A DNA stretch of 29,481 bases, from the NCBI RefSeq assembly GCF_019131995.1, contig NZ_JAHONA010000029.1, positions 1 to 29,481 on the forward strand. Reading direction: 5' to 3'. The position numbers and the translations under genes were made by a program. This document shows positions 15,968 through 23,974 of this stretch, piece after piece. Position 1 is the first letter of the stretch. Each line of letters starts with the position of its first letter. Source of the DNA: Collinsella aerofaciens. Lineage in GTDB: Bacteria; Actinomycetota; Coriobacteriia; Coriobacteriales; Coriobacteriaceae. The notes below the pieces were generated by a model. The model was not told the origin of the DNA, ran no database searches, and worked only from the letters and a program-made list of their open reading frames with translations.

Positions 15968-18900
15968 ATGTTGGAGCTCAAAGGTATTTGCAAAAGATAC
16001 GTTACGCAGTCGTTTACGCAGGTGGCGCTCGACAGCGTAAGCCTGTCTTTTCGCGATAACGAGTTCGTGGCCATTCTGGGTCCCTCGGGCTCGGGCAAAA
16101 CTACGATGCTCAACGTTATCGGCGGGCTCGATCATTTCGATTCTGGCGACCTGCTGATCGACGGTATTTCGACTAAGGATTTTCTCGATCGCGATTGGGA
16201 TGCCTACCGCAACAACCGCATCGGCTTTGTTTTCCAAAGCTATAACCTCATTCCGCATCAGACCATTTTGGAAAACGTGGAGTTGGCGCTTACGCTCACG
16301 GGCGTGGGGCATGCCGAGCGCCGCCAGCGTGCGCGCGAGGCGTTGGAGAAAGTCGGCCTGGGCGAGCACGTTAACAAGCGCCCGAGCCAGCTATCGGGCG
16401 GACAGATGCAGCGCGTGGCCATCGCCCGCGCCCTGATTAACGATCCCGAGATCGTGCTGGCAGACGAGCCGACCGGCGCTTTGGACTCAACGACATCCGT
16501 ACAGGTCATGGATCTGCTCAAGGACGTGGCGCGCGACCGCCTGGTTATCATGGTCACGCACAATCCCGAGCTGGCGTACCAATATGCCACGCGCATTGTC
16601 AACCTGGCGGACGGCAAGATCACCGACGATTCCGATCCCTTCGATGTCGCTGACGCCACGCGCCGCGAGGCCAAGCCTACGCGCAAAACCTCGATGAGCT
16701 TTGTGACGGCGCTGGGGCTTTCTGCCCGCAACCTTATGACCAAGAAGGGTCGCACGGCCATGACGGCCTTTGCGGGCTCGATTGGCATTATCGGCATTGC
16801 GGCGATTCTGGCGCTGTCCAACGGCGTAAACGGCTACATCAAAAAGGTCGAGGAGGATACGCTTTCGAGCTACCCGCTCACCATTTCCAAGCAGGATTAC
16901 GACCTGTCGTCCATGATGGGCGGACAGGGGGCTGCGGATGACGAGGCGTCCAACGGCGAGGATTTATCCGACGGTACTGGTGGCAAAGCTAAGGGAACCG
17001 ATAAAATTCCCGTGGTCACGGCCGTAAAGGATATGTTTGCGAGCGTTAAGTCCAACGACATGACGAGCTTTAAGGCATGGCTTGACGACGGCGGCGATGG
17101 TATCGACAAAGAGGTCAACGCCATCCAGTATGGCTACGGCGTGACGCCAGTTGTCTATCGTTCGAGTAAGGGTGACGAGAAGCCCGTCCGGCTGGTGCCC
17201 AACGCTATGACCGAGGCCATGAGCGGAGGCGCAAGTTCGGCGGCAACGGTGAGCATGGAATCCATGGGAACCTCGGTCTTTAACGAGATGATCGACGACC
17301 AGAGTCTGCTCGACAGCCAGTACGATGTCGTCGCTGGCCATTGGCCTACGTCCGCCAACGAAGCCGTGATGGTGCTTTCGAGCCGTGGCACGGTGGGCGA
17401 TTACACGCTCTACAGCATCGGTGCGCTGGATATTGATGAGCTCAATGACCTGGTTAACAGCGCCATGGCGGCCGACGGTGGGGTCGAAACGCCCGAGACC
17501 GGCACCGACTTTACCTACGACGATGCGCTGTCCACGACGTTTAAGGTGTTGTCGCCGGCCGATGCCTATCGCAAAAACGAAGAGACCGGCATGTGGACTG
17601 ACATGTCTGGCGACGCCGACTTTATGACGGCCAAGGTTGCCGACGGTATTGACGTGCACATTGTGGGCGTGGTGCGACCTAACGAGACCGCCAACGCGAG
17701 CGCGTTGTCTCCGGGCATTGCCTATACGCATGCTCTGACTCGCCAGCTTATGGAGCGCGCCGCCGATTCGCAGATTGTGCAAGAGCAGCTTGCCCACCCC
17801 GAGACGGATGTCTTTACGGGCAAGTCTTTCGATGAGCTGCAAGGCGAGGCCAAACAAGGTGTGGATCTGGGCAGCATGTTCAGTGTGGACGAGGCGGCGC
17901 TCAAGAGCGCGTTCTCGTTCGATGCGTCTGCGCTTTCGGGTGCGGCCGGCGGCATGGACCTTTCTGGTATCGACTTATCCGGGCTGGACATTGACCTTTC
18001 GGGCGTTGGGAAGGACATCGACTTCAGCGACATCATGGCAAAAGCGCCAACTCCAGATTTCTCGGGTATCTTTGACGGCCTGGAGCTCACACCCGAGCAA
18101 ATGCAGCAGGTGGGAACGCTGGCCAACCAGCTGTTTGAGGGCTTTTTGCAGTCTGATCAGTTTAAGGCGCTGACACCCGATGATCTTAAGGACGCGTCAA
18201 AGCTTGCCGCCGCGTTCTCGACGTATCTTGAGAGTGATACGGCAGCCCAGCAAATCCTGGCCCAGCTCAAAGCGCTCGGCGGCGATGCCCTGGCCGAGCG
18301 CCTGCAGCAGGCGATGACCGACTATGTGCAAAAGCAGCTGGCTCCGTATCTGCAGCAGGCTATGGACCAGGTGATGAAGACAATCAGCGAGCAGATTGCG
18401 ACGACCGTATCGTCCCAGCTTAAGGCGGGCGCGGCGGGGCTCATGGACCAGATGGCGACGCAGATGTCTTCGAGTTTTGCCAGCCTGGCGAGCGCCATGC
18501 ACGTGGATGCGAGCGCCTTTGCCAATGCCGTTCACTTCAACATGGACGCCGAGGACCTGAGCTCGCTCATGATGAGTTACGCCAAGGCGTCGAAGCTCAC
18601 CTACGACAACAATCTGACCACGTTGGGCTATGCGGATGAGGCCGACCCCATCTCGGTCAAGATTTTCCCGCGTGACTTTGAGGCCAAGCAGCGCGTACTC
18701 GACCATATCGATGCGTACAACAAGCAGGTCAAAGCCGCCGGCCACGACGAGCGGGCAATCTCGTACACCGACTACATGGGCATCATCATGGGTTCGGTGA
18801 CCGACATCGTGAACACCATCAGCTTGGTGCTCATCGCATTCGTGAGTATCAGCCTGGTGGTGAGCTCCATCATGATCGGCATCATCACCTACATCAGCGT

Positions 18901-19219
18901 GCTGGAGCGCAAAAAGGAGATCGGTATCCTGCGCGCGATCGGCGCGTCGAAGCGCAACGTGGCCAACGTATTCAATGCCGAGACCTTTATCGAGGGCCTC
19001 ATCGCCGGCGTCTTTGCCATTGTCGTCGTGGTGCTTGTGAGCTTTCCGGTTAATGCCTGGGCACTTGCTGCCAAGCAGGTACCCAATCTGATGAGCCTGC
19101 CCGTGCAGGATGCGCTGGCGCTCATCGCGATCTCGGTGGTGCTGACGGTCGTCGCTGGCTTGCTGCCGGCCCGCAGCGCGTCTAAGAAAGACCCCGTAGA
19201 GGCTCTGCGCTCGGAATAA
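15968..19219 (+). CDS. MacB-like ABC transporter, fused ATPase and permease
   Basis: This 1083-residue protein has an N-terminal ABC ATPase: Walker A GPSGSGKT 38-45, Q-loop near 90, signature LSGGQMQ 142-148, Walker B VLADEP 163-168 and switch H198. A permease follows, with a first membrane helix at about 257-277 (GSIGIIGIAAILALSNG), a very large extracytoplasmic region (about 285-925), and three C-terminal FtsX-type helices (about 940-1075). The extracytoplasmic part includes LSG-type repeats (about 664-690) and long Gln/Ala-rich amphipathic helices (about 770-850). MacB/LolD-family transporters are mechanotransmitters acting on envelope lipids, peptides or antibiotics. The start at ATG 15968 has GAGAGG nine bases upstream. 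No accessory membrane-fusion gene is adjacent, so the fusion probably works as a homodimer. The substrate cannot be told. Confidence 0.92.
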   Translation: MLELKGICKRYVTQSFTQVALDSVSLSFRDNEFVAILGPSGSGKTTMLNVIGGLDHFDSGDLLIDGISTKDFLDRDWDAYRNNRIGFVFQSYNLIPHQTILENVELALTLTGVGHAERRQRAREALEKVGLGEHVNKRPSQLSGGQMQRVAIARALINDPEIVLADEPTGALDSTTSVQVMDLLKDVARDRLVIMVTHNPELAYQYATRIVNLADGKITDDSDPFDVADATRREAKPTRKTSMSFVTALGLSARNLMTKKGRTAMTAFAGSIGIIGIAAILALSNGVNGYIKKVEEDTLSSYPLTISKQDYDLSSMMGGQGAADDEASNGEDLSDGTGGKAKGTDKIPVVTAVKDMFASVKSNDMTSFKAWLDDGGDGIDKEVNAIQYGYGVTPVVYRSSKGDEKPVRLVPNAMTEAMSGGASSAATVSMESMGTSVFNEMIDDQSLLDSQYDVVAGHWPTSANEAVMVLSSRGTVGDYTLYSIGALDIDELNDLVNSAMAADGGVETPETGTDFTYDDALSTTFKVLSPADAYRKNEETGMWTDMSGDADFMTAKVADGIDVHIVGVVRPNETANASALSPGIAYTHALTRQLMERAADSQIVQEQLAHPETDVFTGKSFDELQGEAKQGVDLGSMFSVDEAALKSAFSFDASALSGAAGGMDLSGIDLSGLDIDLSGVGKDIDFSDIMAKAPTPDFSGIFDGLELTPEQMQQVGTLANQLFEGFLQSDQFKALTPDDLKDASKLAAAFSTYLESDTAAQQILAQLKALGGDALAERLQQAMTDYVQKQLAPYLQQAMDQVMKTISEQIATTVSSQLKAGAAGLMDQMATQMSSSFASLASAMHVDASAFANAVHFNMDAEDLSSLMMSYAKASKLTYDNNLTTLGYADEADPISVKIFPRDFEAKQRVLDHIDAYNKQVKAAGHDERAISYTDYMGIIMGSVTDIVNTISLVLIAFVSISLVVSSIMIGIITYISVLERKKEIGILRAIGASKRNVANVFNAETFIEGLIAGVFAIVVVVLVSFPVNAWALAAKQVPNLMSLPVQDALALIAISVVLTVVAGLLPARSASKKDPVEALRSE

Positions 19220-19249
19220 TGTGACAAAGGGGCTGTCCCTTTGCCACAT
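19219..19249. repeat. Palindromic intergenic repeat (TGTGACAAAGGG type), probable bidirectional terminator
   Basis: ATGTGACAAAGGG and CCCTTTGCCACAT form 13-base arms around GCTGT with one G-T wobble. It starts at the last base of the ABC transporter stop codon and lies between convergent genes. A second, overlapping pairing GGGGCTGTCCC with GGGGCAGCCCC (19230-19267) is possible. A related copy is at 27254-27284. Confidence 0.7.
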
Positions 19250-19277
19250 GGGGGAAGGGGCAGCCCCCCTCCTGCGC

Positions 19278-20411
19278 CTAGCTCGTTTTACCCATCAACG
19301 TGATACGGATGCTTGGATGGGTGTACTCGTCAAACTCGTCCTCGGGATCCGTGTCAAACGAGTAATACGCTTTGACGGGGTCGTCGCTCGTCCTGATGGA
19401 GATTCTCTCGTAGAGCGAACCGTTCAAGAAAGCCTGCCTAAACTCTTCGGGGAGCTTTTGCGGTGCTAGGAGCTCGGGGCTCACGGTCTTGACGTCTGCG
19501 GTTTGGACGACAGAGGAAAGCTCGTCAAAGTCGAGCTCGATGCGGGCGAGGTTGTCCTCAAGGCTCGCATCGGGGTCGATTTCTGCTACGTAACTCACTT
19601 CCTTGAGCGTTCCCTTGTTGTCGAAATCCAGGTACGTATAGGTCTTCTGGGTATCGGAGTCGCCGTCGTGCAAGTAGCCGCGGACGTGATAGCCGTAATC
19701 TTGATATCGCTCGTAAGGGTCATCGGCAGACACGTACTCGCATGCGGGCTCTAACGTCTTGCGGGCGATGGCGATCTGCTCGGCCGCGGCCGCGGCGTTC
19801 TCCTGCATCTCGGTGTTTCCCTGCGCCAGCTGCGGGATATAGGCACCGCATACGATTGCGAGGGGTAGCGCCACAAGCGCGATGATCCACTTTTTTGCAC
19901 GGGGGATAGGCAAGCCGCAGGCCTCCGCCATGGCCTTTGCGTTAGCGAAGCTCTCGGTAAGCACGTCTGCTGCGGTGGCAACGGCGCCTACGGCAGCGGC
20001 GACTTCTGCCGCGCTGCCCAGATTGCGTGCGGTCTCGTTGTCGCTGTTCTTGAGTAAGCGCGCGGCGGCCTGCGTACCGACAACGCCTGCGATTTGTGCC
20101 GAGCGGTCTTTCTCGGTCTGCTCGACGACGAGTCGGCGCTGCATTTTCTTCCACTGCTTGCCGCGCATACCAAAGCGTGGCGCGAGCGTGCAGTAGCAGA
20201 ATATGACGAGCTCGATGGCGGTGAGCACCAGGGCGGTCATCATACCCGTCTCTTGGAAGCCTTCGTGATGAAAGACGATGTCGTCAATCATTTCGAAGGG
20301 AATGATCAAAAATGGCAGCACGAATGCCATGGCAAGCGCCGCACCGGCAATCTTGGGGTAGATGCAGTATCGCCGGATGCGCTTGCGTTCTTGTTCGGAA
20401 AGTGTAGCCAT
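19278..20411 (-). CDS. Uncharacterised three-helix membrane protein
   Basis: This 377-residue protein has no recognised family. Two helices near the N-terminus (about 16-38 and 50-75, the second ending FCYCTLAPRFG), a cytoplasmic-looking charged and helical segment (80-165), and a third helix (about 170-192, WIIALVALPLAIVCGAYI) precede a soluble C-terminal domain (about 200-377), probably extracytoplasmic. That domain is acidic, with beta-strand patterns such as TYTYLDFDNKGTLKEVSYV. The start at ATG 20411 has AAGGA six bases upstream. The open frame extends to 20750, but that upstream part is a decayed copy of this gene's own second helix region. The gene is convergent with the ABC transporter and divergent from the first P-type ATPase. 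Confidence 0.8.
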   Translation of the reverse strand: MATLSEQERKRIRRYCIYPKIAGAALAMAFVLPFLIIPFEMIDDIVFHHEGFQETGMMTALVLTAIELVIFCYCTLAPRFGMRGKQWKKMQRRLVVEQTEKDRSAQIAGVVGTQAAARLLKNSDNETARNLGSAAEVAAAVGAVATAADVLTESFANAKAMAEACGLPIPRAKKWIIALVALPLAIVCGAYIPQLAQGNTEMQENAAAAAEQIAIARKTLEPACEYVSADDPYERYQDYGYHVRGYLHDGDSDTQKTYTYLDFDNKGTLKEVSYVAEIDPDASLEDNLARIELDFDELSSVVQTADVKTVSPELLAPQKLPEEFRQAFLNGSLYERISIRTSDDPVKAYYSFDTDPEDEFDEYTHPSIRITLMGKTS

Positions 20412-20465
20412 TGCCGGTCCTTGGTGTCGTGGCGGTCGTTGCGGCGCGCGGGGCGCGTCAGTCTG

Positions 20466-20672
20466 GGCTAGCGTTGGATAAGAGCATAGAGCAAGATACT
20501 CACCGCAATGAGCAGAAGGCCGATGTCCCCAACCAAGATGAGCGCGAGCAAGGATATCTGCGACGTGGTCACGGCGTTTTTGAGCGGCAACTGGAGCGTA
20601 GGCCTGCTCTGCAGCTCCTTCACTGTTTACCCTGCATCCCAAGTGCGGCGCAAGTGAGCAATAGCAAAACTT
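20466..20672 (-). pseudogene. Decayed partial duplicate of the downstream membrane-protein gene
   Basis: Minus-strand sequence at about 20610-20672 encodes FCYCSLAPHLG, then in shifted frames GMQGKQ and KELQSR, matching FCYCTLAPRFG-MRGKQWKKMQRR of the intact gene (20136-20203). By eye about three quarters of 63 bases agree if two single-base deletions are allowed. The reading frame is broken twice, so the ancestral protein cannot be made. The 3' part remains open as the 51-codon frame at 20468-20623. Confidence 0.6.
20468..20623 (-). CDS. Possible 51-residue single-helix membrane peptide
   Basis: From GTG at 20623 a 51-residue peptide reads MKELQSRPTLQLPLKNAVTT and then a strongly hydrophobic helix (about 23-48, ending LLYALIQR). 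Codon use is GC-rich in third positions like real genes here. No good ribosome binding site precedes the GTG, and its first codons belong to the decayed duplicate described at 20466-20672, so it may only be the surviving tail of a broken gene. No family is recognised. Confidence 0.35.
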   Translation of the reverse strand: MKELQSRPTLQLPLKNAVTTSQISLLALILVGDIGLLLIAVSILLYALIQR

Positions 20673-20740
20673 TGTCACGCGTAAAAGCAAGGAAGTCGCA
20701 AGGTCTGGGGCGGGGATGCTGGTATACGCCTCGGATACAA

Positions 20741-20768
20741 TCGAAGCCATGCTAGAAAGAGGCTTCGA
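20741..20768. promoter_or_regulatory. Inverted repeat overlapping the start of the first P-type ATPase gene
   Basis: TCGAAGCC (20741-20748) and GGCTTCGA (20761-20768) are perfect 8-base arms around 12 bases. The left arm abuts a possible -10 (TACAAT, 20736-20741), and the right arm runs from the ribosome site into the A of the ATG. It could be an operator or a translation-controlling hairpin. Confidence 0.4.
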
Positions 20769-23212
20769 TGATTAAAAAATCGTTCTTTAATCCGTTTTCG
20801 TCGCTGCTGCTTGCACTTGCCGGCTTGGCCTTTTTGGTCGACGTCGTACCGCAGGCGCAAGGCCAGACAGGAGTGTTCGCACCTGCCGTGCTGTTTTTGA
20901 TGTGGCTGGTCGGCGGCCTGGTGCGCCTGTTCTACGAAAACGAAGCCAAGCGCAGCTTCGACCGGCACATGTTTAAGGCGAACCATGCGGCCGTTTGGAA
21001 ACGTGTCGACGCTTGCTGGATTCAAGTCGATTCCGACCAGCTCGTGCCTGGCGATGTGATTCGCCTGTATGCCGGTATGCTCTGCCCGGTCGATGCGGTC
21101 CTTGCCAAGGGCGACCACATCCTTGTCTCCGAATCGTCGCTTACGGGCGAGAGCGGTCAGACCGTCAAGCGAGAAGGGGAGGCCGTCCGTGCTGGAACGA
21201 CCATCATTGACGGAAAGGCTTCGGCAACCGTTCACGCTCGCGTTTCCGAGGAGCCGCCCACATCGCCGCGGCGCGCTCGGCTAGGCACGCAGTTTGGCGC
21301 TGGTGCCAGGAGCATCTGTGCCGCCCTGGTGAGGTGCATGCTCATCGTGCTGCCGTTTGTCATTATGATTCGAGGTTTTGTGCTGGGCGACTGGCCGCAG
21401 GCCCTGCTGTTTGCCCTGGGCACGGCCGTTGGCCTGGTCCCCGAGATGCTGCCAGTCGTCACAAGCGTGTGCCTTTCGGGCAGCGCGCATCGCCTTAAGA
21501 ACAAACAGGTCATTGTTAAAAACGTTGACGCCATGGAATCACTGGGCTCCATGGACGTGGTGTGCGTGGACAAGACGGGCACGCTCACCGAGGACGCCGC
21601 GGTGCTCGAGTACTATACCGATATCCTGGGCAACGAAAGCGAGCAAACGCTCAACCTGGCGTATTTGGAGAGTACGAGCCAGGGGGCGGCCGCCAACCAG
21701 CTCAACCGGGCCATTGCCGACGCGTGCGCCGCGCCCGAGTTGCGTCTCGCCGCCAAAGACCTCGCAGGCGCATTTACCCTGCACGCATCTGATCCTTTCG
21801 ACCACGTCACCAAGGCTTCGGGCGTTAAGCTCGATGCCATGCCTGGGGCGCTTGGTTGCCTGGGGCTGCAGACTCGCCCTGGCAATCACTTGACCATCGT
21901 AAAGGGCGAGGTCGAGAGTGTTTGCGCTCGTTGTGCCTGGGCCAACTTTAAAGGGGAACTCGTCCCCATGGACGCCGCGGGCCGCCAGAGCGCCTATGAG
22001 GTTGCCGAGGACATGCGTGCCGACGGCATCAAGGTCCTCGCCGTTGCCTACAGCACAACGTCTTCGGACTGGGGTGACCTGGTGCTCTGCGGCTTTTTGG
22101 GCTTTTTCGATCGGCCCAAGGCAAGCGCTCGCGCCGCCGTGCGCGCGCTGTCCGACCTTTCCGTTGAGGTGCGCGTGCTTACCGGCGACTCGGCTTCGGT
22201 TGCCCGGTCAACCTGTTCGCGCCTGGGCATTCCTGCCGATAGCGTTATCACCGGCAGCATGCTCGATGCCATGGAGGAGTCCGAGGCGCTTGTTCGCGTG
22301 GGGCGTACTCGTGTGTTTGCCGAGCTCACGCCCGCGCAAAAGGCTCATGTTGTCAGTCTCATTCGACTCTCTGGCCATACGGTCGGCTATATCGGCGATG
22401 GTGTGAACGATGTGCCGGCGCTTACGTCGGCAGATGTCGGCATCGTTGTGGACTCGGCGGCAGCGGAATCCAAAAAGGTTGCCGATCTGGTACTGCTCGA
22501 GCGCGACCTGGGCGTGGTCGCCGAGGGCGTCAGCGAAGGCAGGACTTCGTTCGCCAACGCTTCCAAGTACATTCGCATCGCGTCGAGTTCCAACTTTGGC
22601 AATATCTGCTCGGTTGCCGCCTCGAGTATCTTCCTGCCGTTTTTGCCGGCAACCGCCGCTCAGCTGCTTTTGCTCAACCTGTGCTATGACGCCACCTGCC
22701 TGGCGCTCTCGTGGGATAACGTCGACGATGCGGAGATCGCCCGTCCCAAGGCATGGTCGGGCAAGGGCCTCGGCAGCTTTATGCTTCACTTTGGCTTCGC
22801 GAGTTCGGCGTTTGACATCATCACGTTTGCCATTTTACTCCTGGGCGTTTGCCCCGCGGTGTGCGGTGGGTCCTTTGTCACGTTGAGTGCTGCGGGCCAG
22901 GCGGCCTTTATCGCGACCTTCCAGACCGGATGGTTACTGGAGTGCGCTTGGACCGAATCGCTCGTGCTCCTCGTCTTGCGAGCGCGGAACGTTCGCGACG
23001 GGGACCGGCCGTGTCGTCCGCTCGTGATAATGGTCACCACCATGCTTATCGCCTCGGCCCTTCTCGCGCTGAGTCCTGCCGCGCAACTGCTCGGCCTTGT
23101 CACGCTGCCCATGTGGTATCTGGGCATCGTTGCACTGCTGAGCGTGTTGTATCTTGTTGTTGTTTCGACGATCAAGCGGGTTTACCTGTCCCGCTCGAGC
23201 AGTCTGTTCTAG
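20768..23212 (+). CDS. Shortened P3B-type (MgtA-like) cation-transporting P-type ATPase
   Basis: This 814-residue P-type ATPase has TGES (126-129) in the actuator domain, VPEML in the ion-binding helix, DKTGTLT with phosphorylated D268, and GDGVND (543-548). The C-terminal helices carry NLCYDATCLALSWDNVDD, the P3B (Mg2+ importer) hallmark also seen in the second ATPase as [18 protein letters not shown]. It starts directly at the first membrane helix, lacking the roughly 80-residue cytosolic N-terminus of the downstream paralogue. In the nucleotide domain the usual KGA is KGE (IVKGEVESV) and the FDxxRRR stretch is not conserved. ATG 20768 has AAGAGG five bases upstream. The winged-helix gene follows nine bases after the stop. 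All catalytic residues are present, so it is probably active, but the ion could differ from Mg2+. Confidence 0.9.
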   Translation: MIKKSFFNPFSSLLLALAGLAFLVDVVPQAQGQTGVFAPAVLFLMWLVGGLVRLFYENEAKRSFDRHMFKANHAAVWKRVDACWIQVDSDQLVPGDVIRLYAGMLCPVDAVLAKGDHILVSESSLTGESGQTVKREGEAVRAGTTIIDGKASATVHARVSEEPPTSPRRARLGTQFGAGARSICAALVRCMLIVLPFVIMIRGFVLGDWPQALLFALGTAVGLVPEMLPVVTSVCLSGSAHRLKNKQVIVKNVDAMESLGSMDVVCVDKTGTLTEDAAVLEYYTDILGNESEQTLNLAYLESTSQGAAANQLNRAIADACAAPELRLAAKDLAGAFTLHASDPFDHVTKASGVKLDAMPGALGCLGLQTRPGNHLTIVKGEVESVCARCAWANFKGELVPMDAAGRQSAYEVAEDMRADGIKVLAVAYSTTSSDWGDLVLCGFLGFFDRPKASARAAVRALSDLSVEVRVLTGDSASVARSTCSRLGIPADSVITGSMLDAMEESEALVRVGRTRVFAELTPAQKAHVVSLIRLSGHTVGYIGDGVNDVPALTSADVGIVVDSAAAESKKVADLVLLERDLGVVAEGVSEGRTSFANASKYIRIASSSNFGNICSVAASSIFLPFLPATAAQLLLLNLCYDATCLALSWDNVDDAEIARPKAWSGKGLGSFMLHFGFASSAFDIITFAILLLGVCPAVCGGSFVTLSAAGQAAFIATFQTGWLLECAWTESLVLLVLRARNVRDGDRPCRPLVIMVTTMLIASALLALSPAAQLLGLVTLPMWYLGIVALLSVLYLVVVSTIKRVYLSRSSSLF

Positions 23213-23221
23213 GGCGGTTCT

Positions 23222-23704
23222 ATGCGTACCAACAGAACCAACATAGCGATTACGCCGGCAGAGGCCGCCGAGCTCAGCAACGCGCTGTTCTCGTCCGGTA
23301 GCGCCGCCGCTCTCGAACTTGCACCCGTGTTTGCCGATATCGCATCGGGCGGGCTGACCGCCATAGAACTGACAGTTGCCGGCTCGCAGACAAGTGCCGC
23401 TGCGGAGCCCATCGTTATCGGCGATCTTTCCATCGATCTGGCTTCGCGCACCGTTAAAGTGTCGGGCGCGCCCGTTTCGCTCACGCCCAAAGAATTCGAT
23501 ATCCTGGCCTTTTTGGCGAGCAACCGGGGCACAGTCTTTAGCAAAGAGGAAATCTATCGCGCTGTATGGCAAGACGAATATCTGCTCGATGACAGTAACA
23601 TCATGGCCTTTGTCCGCAAGATCCGAAAGAAGATTGAACCCGAGCCCGACAATCCCCGGTACCTGCTAACTGTTTGGGGTGTGGGCTATAAAATAGCCGA
23701 GTAA
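23222..23704 (+). CDS. Receiver-less OmpR/PhoB-type winged-helix DNA-binding protein
   Basis: This 160-residue protein has a complete OmpR-type effector domain (about 64-160): IGDLSIDLASRTVKVSGAPV, then SLTPKEFDILAFLASNRGTVFS, and a C-terminal wing VWGVGYKIAE. The N-terminal about 60 residues are short and Ala/Ser-rich, with no receiver fold, acidic pair or phospho-aspartate, so it is not a conventional response regulator. It lies nine bases after the ATPase stop, with AGGGCGG before the ATG, and is co-transcribed with it. The likely role is control of this operon and/or the next ATPase gene in response to a ligand or ion rather than phosphorylation (inference). Confidence 0.85.
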   Translation: MRTNRTNIAITPAEAAELSNALFSSGSAAALELAPVFADIASGGLTAIELTVAGSQTSAAAEPIVIGDLSIDLASRTVKVSGAPVSLTPKEFDILAFLASNRGTVFSKEEIYRAVWQDEYLLDDSNIMAFVRKIRKKIEPEPDNPRYLLTVWGVGYKIAE

Positions 23705-23769
23705 CGCGTTGAATCGTCCGCTTCTATCGACCCCAAAAGCCACTCTGACAATCCTTGCCAAATCGCAAG

Positions 23770-23814
23770 AAAGCCGCAAGAAACCAGCCATGTGCCCGGT
23801 CTTGCGGCTTTTCT
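23770..23814 (+). terminator. Rho-independent terminator after the winged-helix gene
   Basis: AAAGCCGCAAGA (23770-23781) pairs with TCTTGCGGCTTT (23800-23811), a 12-base stem with an 18-base loop, followed by TCT. It separates the two ATPase transcription units; alternatively it could be an attenuator in a longer leader of the second ATPase. Confidence 0.8.
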
Positions 23815-23843
23815 ATTCTAAGGACAGTCGCAGACGCGAAGGG

Positions 23844-23915
23844 AAGGTGAGGACCGTGAGCGGCAGTGACAGTACCAGCAAGGCAGGGCGATGTCTGCCG
23901 GCGCAGGTCCACCTT
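23844..23915 (+). promoter_or_regulatory. Possible structured 5' leader of the second P-type ATPase gene
   Basis: AAGGTGAGGACC (23844-23855) can pair with GGTCCACCTT (23906-23915) as a 10-bp helix with a two-base bulge, closing about 50 bases. An inner hairpin GGCAG (23882-23886)/CTGCC (23895-23899) lies inside. It sits 60 bases before the start codon of an MgtA-type gene, where Mg2+-responsive leaders are known in other bacteria. AGGTGAGG and CCTTAATG faintly recall the M-box, but I cannot match its core, so the class is open. Confidence 0.35.
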
Positions 23916-23974
23916 AATGGCGGGCGTCGCGGCTAGACGGCTCTGCATCCGATCGACAGAACGGAGCAAGGCAA

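Noticed and set aside
23818..23974. M-box Mg2+ riboswitch
   Set aside because: Only short pieces (AGGTGAGG, CCTTAATG) match what I remember of the consensus; the conserved core and three-helix layout could not be drawn. Kept only as a possible structured leader.
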